Below are positions 6,449-7,838 of a stretch of 7,838 nt of DNA, one piece after another. The stretch covers positions 1-7,838 of the forward strand of contig JAOPZU010000534.1 in NCBI GenBank assembly GCA_025963955.1. The letters are read 5' to 3'. The position numbers were made by a program, and so were the translations under genes. Origin of the DNA: Solirubrobacterales bacterium (GTDB lineage: Bacteria; Actinomycetota; Thermoleophilia; Solirubrobacterales; Solirubrobacteraceae). Position 1 is the first letter of the stretch, and every line of letters begins with the position of its first letter. The notes under the pieces are model-generated. The model worked only from the letters and a program-made list of their open reading frames with translations. It did not search any database and was not told where the DNA came from.

Positions 6449-7838
6449 ATGAGACTCCAGAAGCCGGTGCTGGCGCTGCTGACGTCGGCGGCGCTGCTCG
6501 TCCCCGTCACCGCCGCGGCGGGGGCGCAGGACGGGACCGCGCCCGTCGTGCCGCTGCCGTCCGCCGGCGGGCTGGCGGAGCTGGGCGGGCCGTCGACGTG
6601 CGCCCAGGCCCCGGACGCGTTCGCCGGCGAGGCCGCCGCCGCACCCGGGTGCCAGACCTTGGCGCCGCTGGTCGGCGCCCGGACCGTGCTCGCGTCGTCC
6701 GACGGGCGCTTCCTCTACGTCGCGGGCGGCACCGACGCCTTCACGATCTTCGGGCACGGCAGCGGCTACGGCGGCCTGCTCGTCCTGGCCCGCGACGCGG
6801 CCACGGGAGCGCTCACGCGGGTGCAGTGCCTCTCGAGCGACCTGTCCGACGGCGCGGGCGGCGGCGGCTGCGACCCGCTCACCGCGGCCGTGGACATCAC
6901 CGGCCTGGCGCTGAACCCGGACGGCACCGCGATGGCGCTCGTGGCGTCGGGCTCGGGGGCGCTGACGCTGCTGCGGCGGGACCCGGAGTCCGGCCGCCTG
7001 ACCGAGGTCGGCTGCGCGCAGGAGTCCGTCCCCTACGGCGGCCGGTGCCGGAGCGCCCCGTCGCTGGAGGGCGTCGGGTCCGTGGCGTTCTCCCCCGACG
7101 GGCGGGACGTCTACGCGGCGTCGAGCTTCCGCTCGGCGATCACGCAGCTGCGGGCGCAGGAGGACGGCACCCTTGCGCGCTACTGCGTGGCGGCGGACGG
7201 CGCGTCTGGGTCCTGCGACCGGGCCCCGCAGCTCGTCGCGCCCGCGGGGCTGCACTTCAGCGCCGACGGCCGCTTCGCCTACGCGGCGACGGACCTGGGC
7301 GTGACGTGGCTCGTGCGGGACACCGCGACCGGGCGCCTGGCTCCCGGAGGCTGCGTCACGCTGTCGACGGGCGCAGCCTGCGGGAGCGGGCGTGCGGGCG
7401 GGGCGGGCGGGTACGTTTCGACGAGCTCCTCCCGCGGGCCCGCGTTCACCCCGGACGGCGGCACCGCTCTGGTCCCGGCCGACTCCTCCGCCGTCGCGCA
7501 GGTCTCCGTCCTGCGGCGGGAGGCGGCGGACGGCTCCTTGCGGCTGGTCGGCTGCCTCACGCAGACGCCCTACGAGGAGCCGGATGAGCCGCTCGACGAG
7601 GGCGCGGACCCCGGCCAGGACGGCCAGGACGAGGCCGGCGTGCGCGTGGCGCGCCCCCGCCAGGGGCCGGCCTGCGCGCAGGCGCCCGTCCTGCCGGTGG
7701 GGGGCGCGCCCGTGGCCCTGACCGACGGGCGCTTCCTCATCACGGGCTACGGGACCGCGGCGGTCGTGTCGGTCGGCGCCGACGGCACCCCGGCGGCGGA
7801 CGGCTGCTTCGCGCCGGACGACAACCGCTGCGCGGCCA
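6449..7838 (+). CDS. Secreted cysteine-paired beta-propeller (lactonase-like) protein, 3' end outside window
   Basis: The reading frame is open to the right edge; 463 residues are visible. Residues 1-26 are a signal peptide: basic start, hydrophobic core, and a likely cut after the AGA ending at 26. The rest consists of degenerate propeller blades. Each has a DG turn followed by a beta-strand, as in SSDGRFLYVAG, SPDGRDVYAAS and SADGRFAYAAT, with the aspartates at 85, 158, 217, 273, 336 and 426. This resembles the YVTN/6-phosphogluconolactonase-like repeat family. Between blades lie cysteine pairs at 51/68, 127/141, 189/200, 246/256, 302/311, 369/409 and 453/461, which would be disulfides outside the cell. 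An acidic stretch (about 374-396) interrupts the sixth pair. No catalytic residues are recognised, so enzyme activity should not be assumed; binding or a surface role is as likely. The ATG has no evident Shine-Dalgarno sequence. The gene starts 61 nt after corA. Confidence 0.85.
   Translation, partial: MRLQKPVLALLTSAALLVPVTAAAGAQDGTAPVVPLPSAGGLAELGGPSTCAQAPDAFAGEAAAAPGCQTLAPLVGARTVLASSDGRFLYVAGGTDAFTIFGHGSGYGGLLVLARDAATGALTRVQCLSSDLSDGAGGGGCDPLTAAVDITGLALNPDGTAMALVASGSGALTLLRRDPESGRLTEVGCAQESVPYGGRCRSAPSLEGVGSVAFSPDGRDVYAASSFRSAITQLRAQEDGTLARYCVAADGASGSCDRAPQLVAPAGLHFSADGRFAYAATDLGVTWLVRDTATGRLAPGGCVTLSTGAACGSGRAGGAGGYVSTSSSRGPAFTPDGGTALVPADSSAVAQVSVLRREAADGSLRLVGCLTQTPYEEPDEPLDEGADPGQDGQDEAGVRVARPRQGPACAQAPVLPVGGAPVALTDGRFLITGYGTAAVVSVGADGTPAADGCFAPDDNRCAA
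7613..7630 (+). repeat. Tandem 9-bp duplication inside the propeller gene
   Basis: GGCCAGGAC occurs twice in direct succession, in frame, encoding GQDGQD at residues 389-394 within the acidic insertion. It looks like a simple slippage duplication that lengthened the loop. Confidence 0.6.

Noticed and set aside
6449..7838. Calling the propeller a 6-phosphogluconolactonase (pgl)
   Set aside because: It has a signal peptide, many cysteines and no recognisable lactonase active-site residues; only the general propeller repeat style is shared.

Overview
The window is very GC-rich bacterial DNA, with G or C at most third codon positions, several GTG starts and tightly packed genes. It looks like a high-GC actinobacterium. 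The paired-cysteine beta-propeller protein at the right edge and the SGNH protein at the left edge are of types I associate with the Thermoleophilia (Solirubrobacterales: Conexibacter, Patulibacter, Solirubrobacter relatives). That placement is inferred from protein style, not from a marker gene. The stretch reads mostly as ordinary chromosome. I see no transposase, phage gene, CRISPR array, tRNA or rRNA.

Layout: (1) Bases 1-1115, minus strand: a membrane-anchored, extracytoplasmic SGNH-type hydrolase/acyltransferase domain protein, cut by the left edge. (2) Bases 1116-1226: a divergent intergenic region with a 10-bp inverted repeat, a nested palindrome and a possible leaderless promoter for the SGNH gene. 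(3) Bases 1227-2384: dxr, the second enzyme of the MEP isoprenoid pathway. (4) Bases 2381-3463: an RseP/Rip1-type site-2 protease that overlaps the end of dxr by 4 bp. (5) Bases 3537-5339: a long-chain fatty acid-CoA ligase. (6) Bases 5407-6387: a CorA-family Mg2+/Co2+ channel, with a small hairpin directly before its start. (7) Bases 6449-7838: a secreted, cysteine-paired beta-propeller protein of unknown function, cut by the right edge.

The five plus-strand genes follow one another with gaps of 61-73 bp (one overlap) and no convincing terminator between them, so partial co-transcription is possible. Only dxr and rseP are clearly translationally coupled. The shared theme is the cell envelope: isoprenoid precursors, intramembrane proteolysis, fatty acid activation, metal transport and two exported proteins. 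No joint pathway can be shown. In many actinobacteria dxr-rseP is followed by ispG, but here the acyl-CoA ligase takes that place. I found no clearly new biological system. The most unusual items are the seven-pair cysteine pattern in the propeller protein, the freestanding SGNH domain, and the structured regions before dxr and corA.
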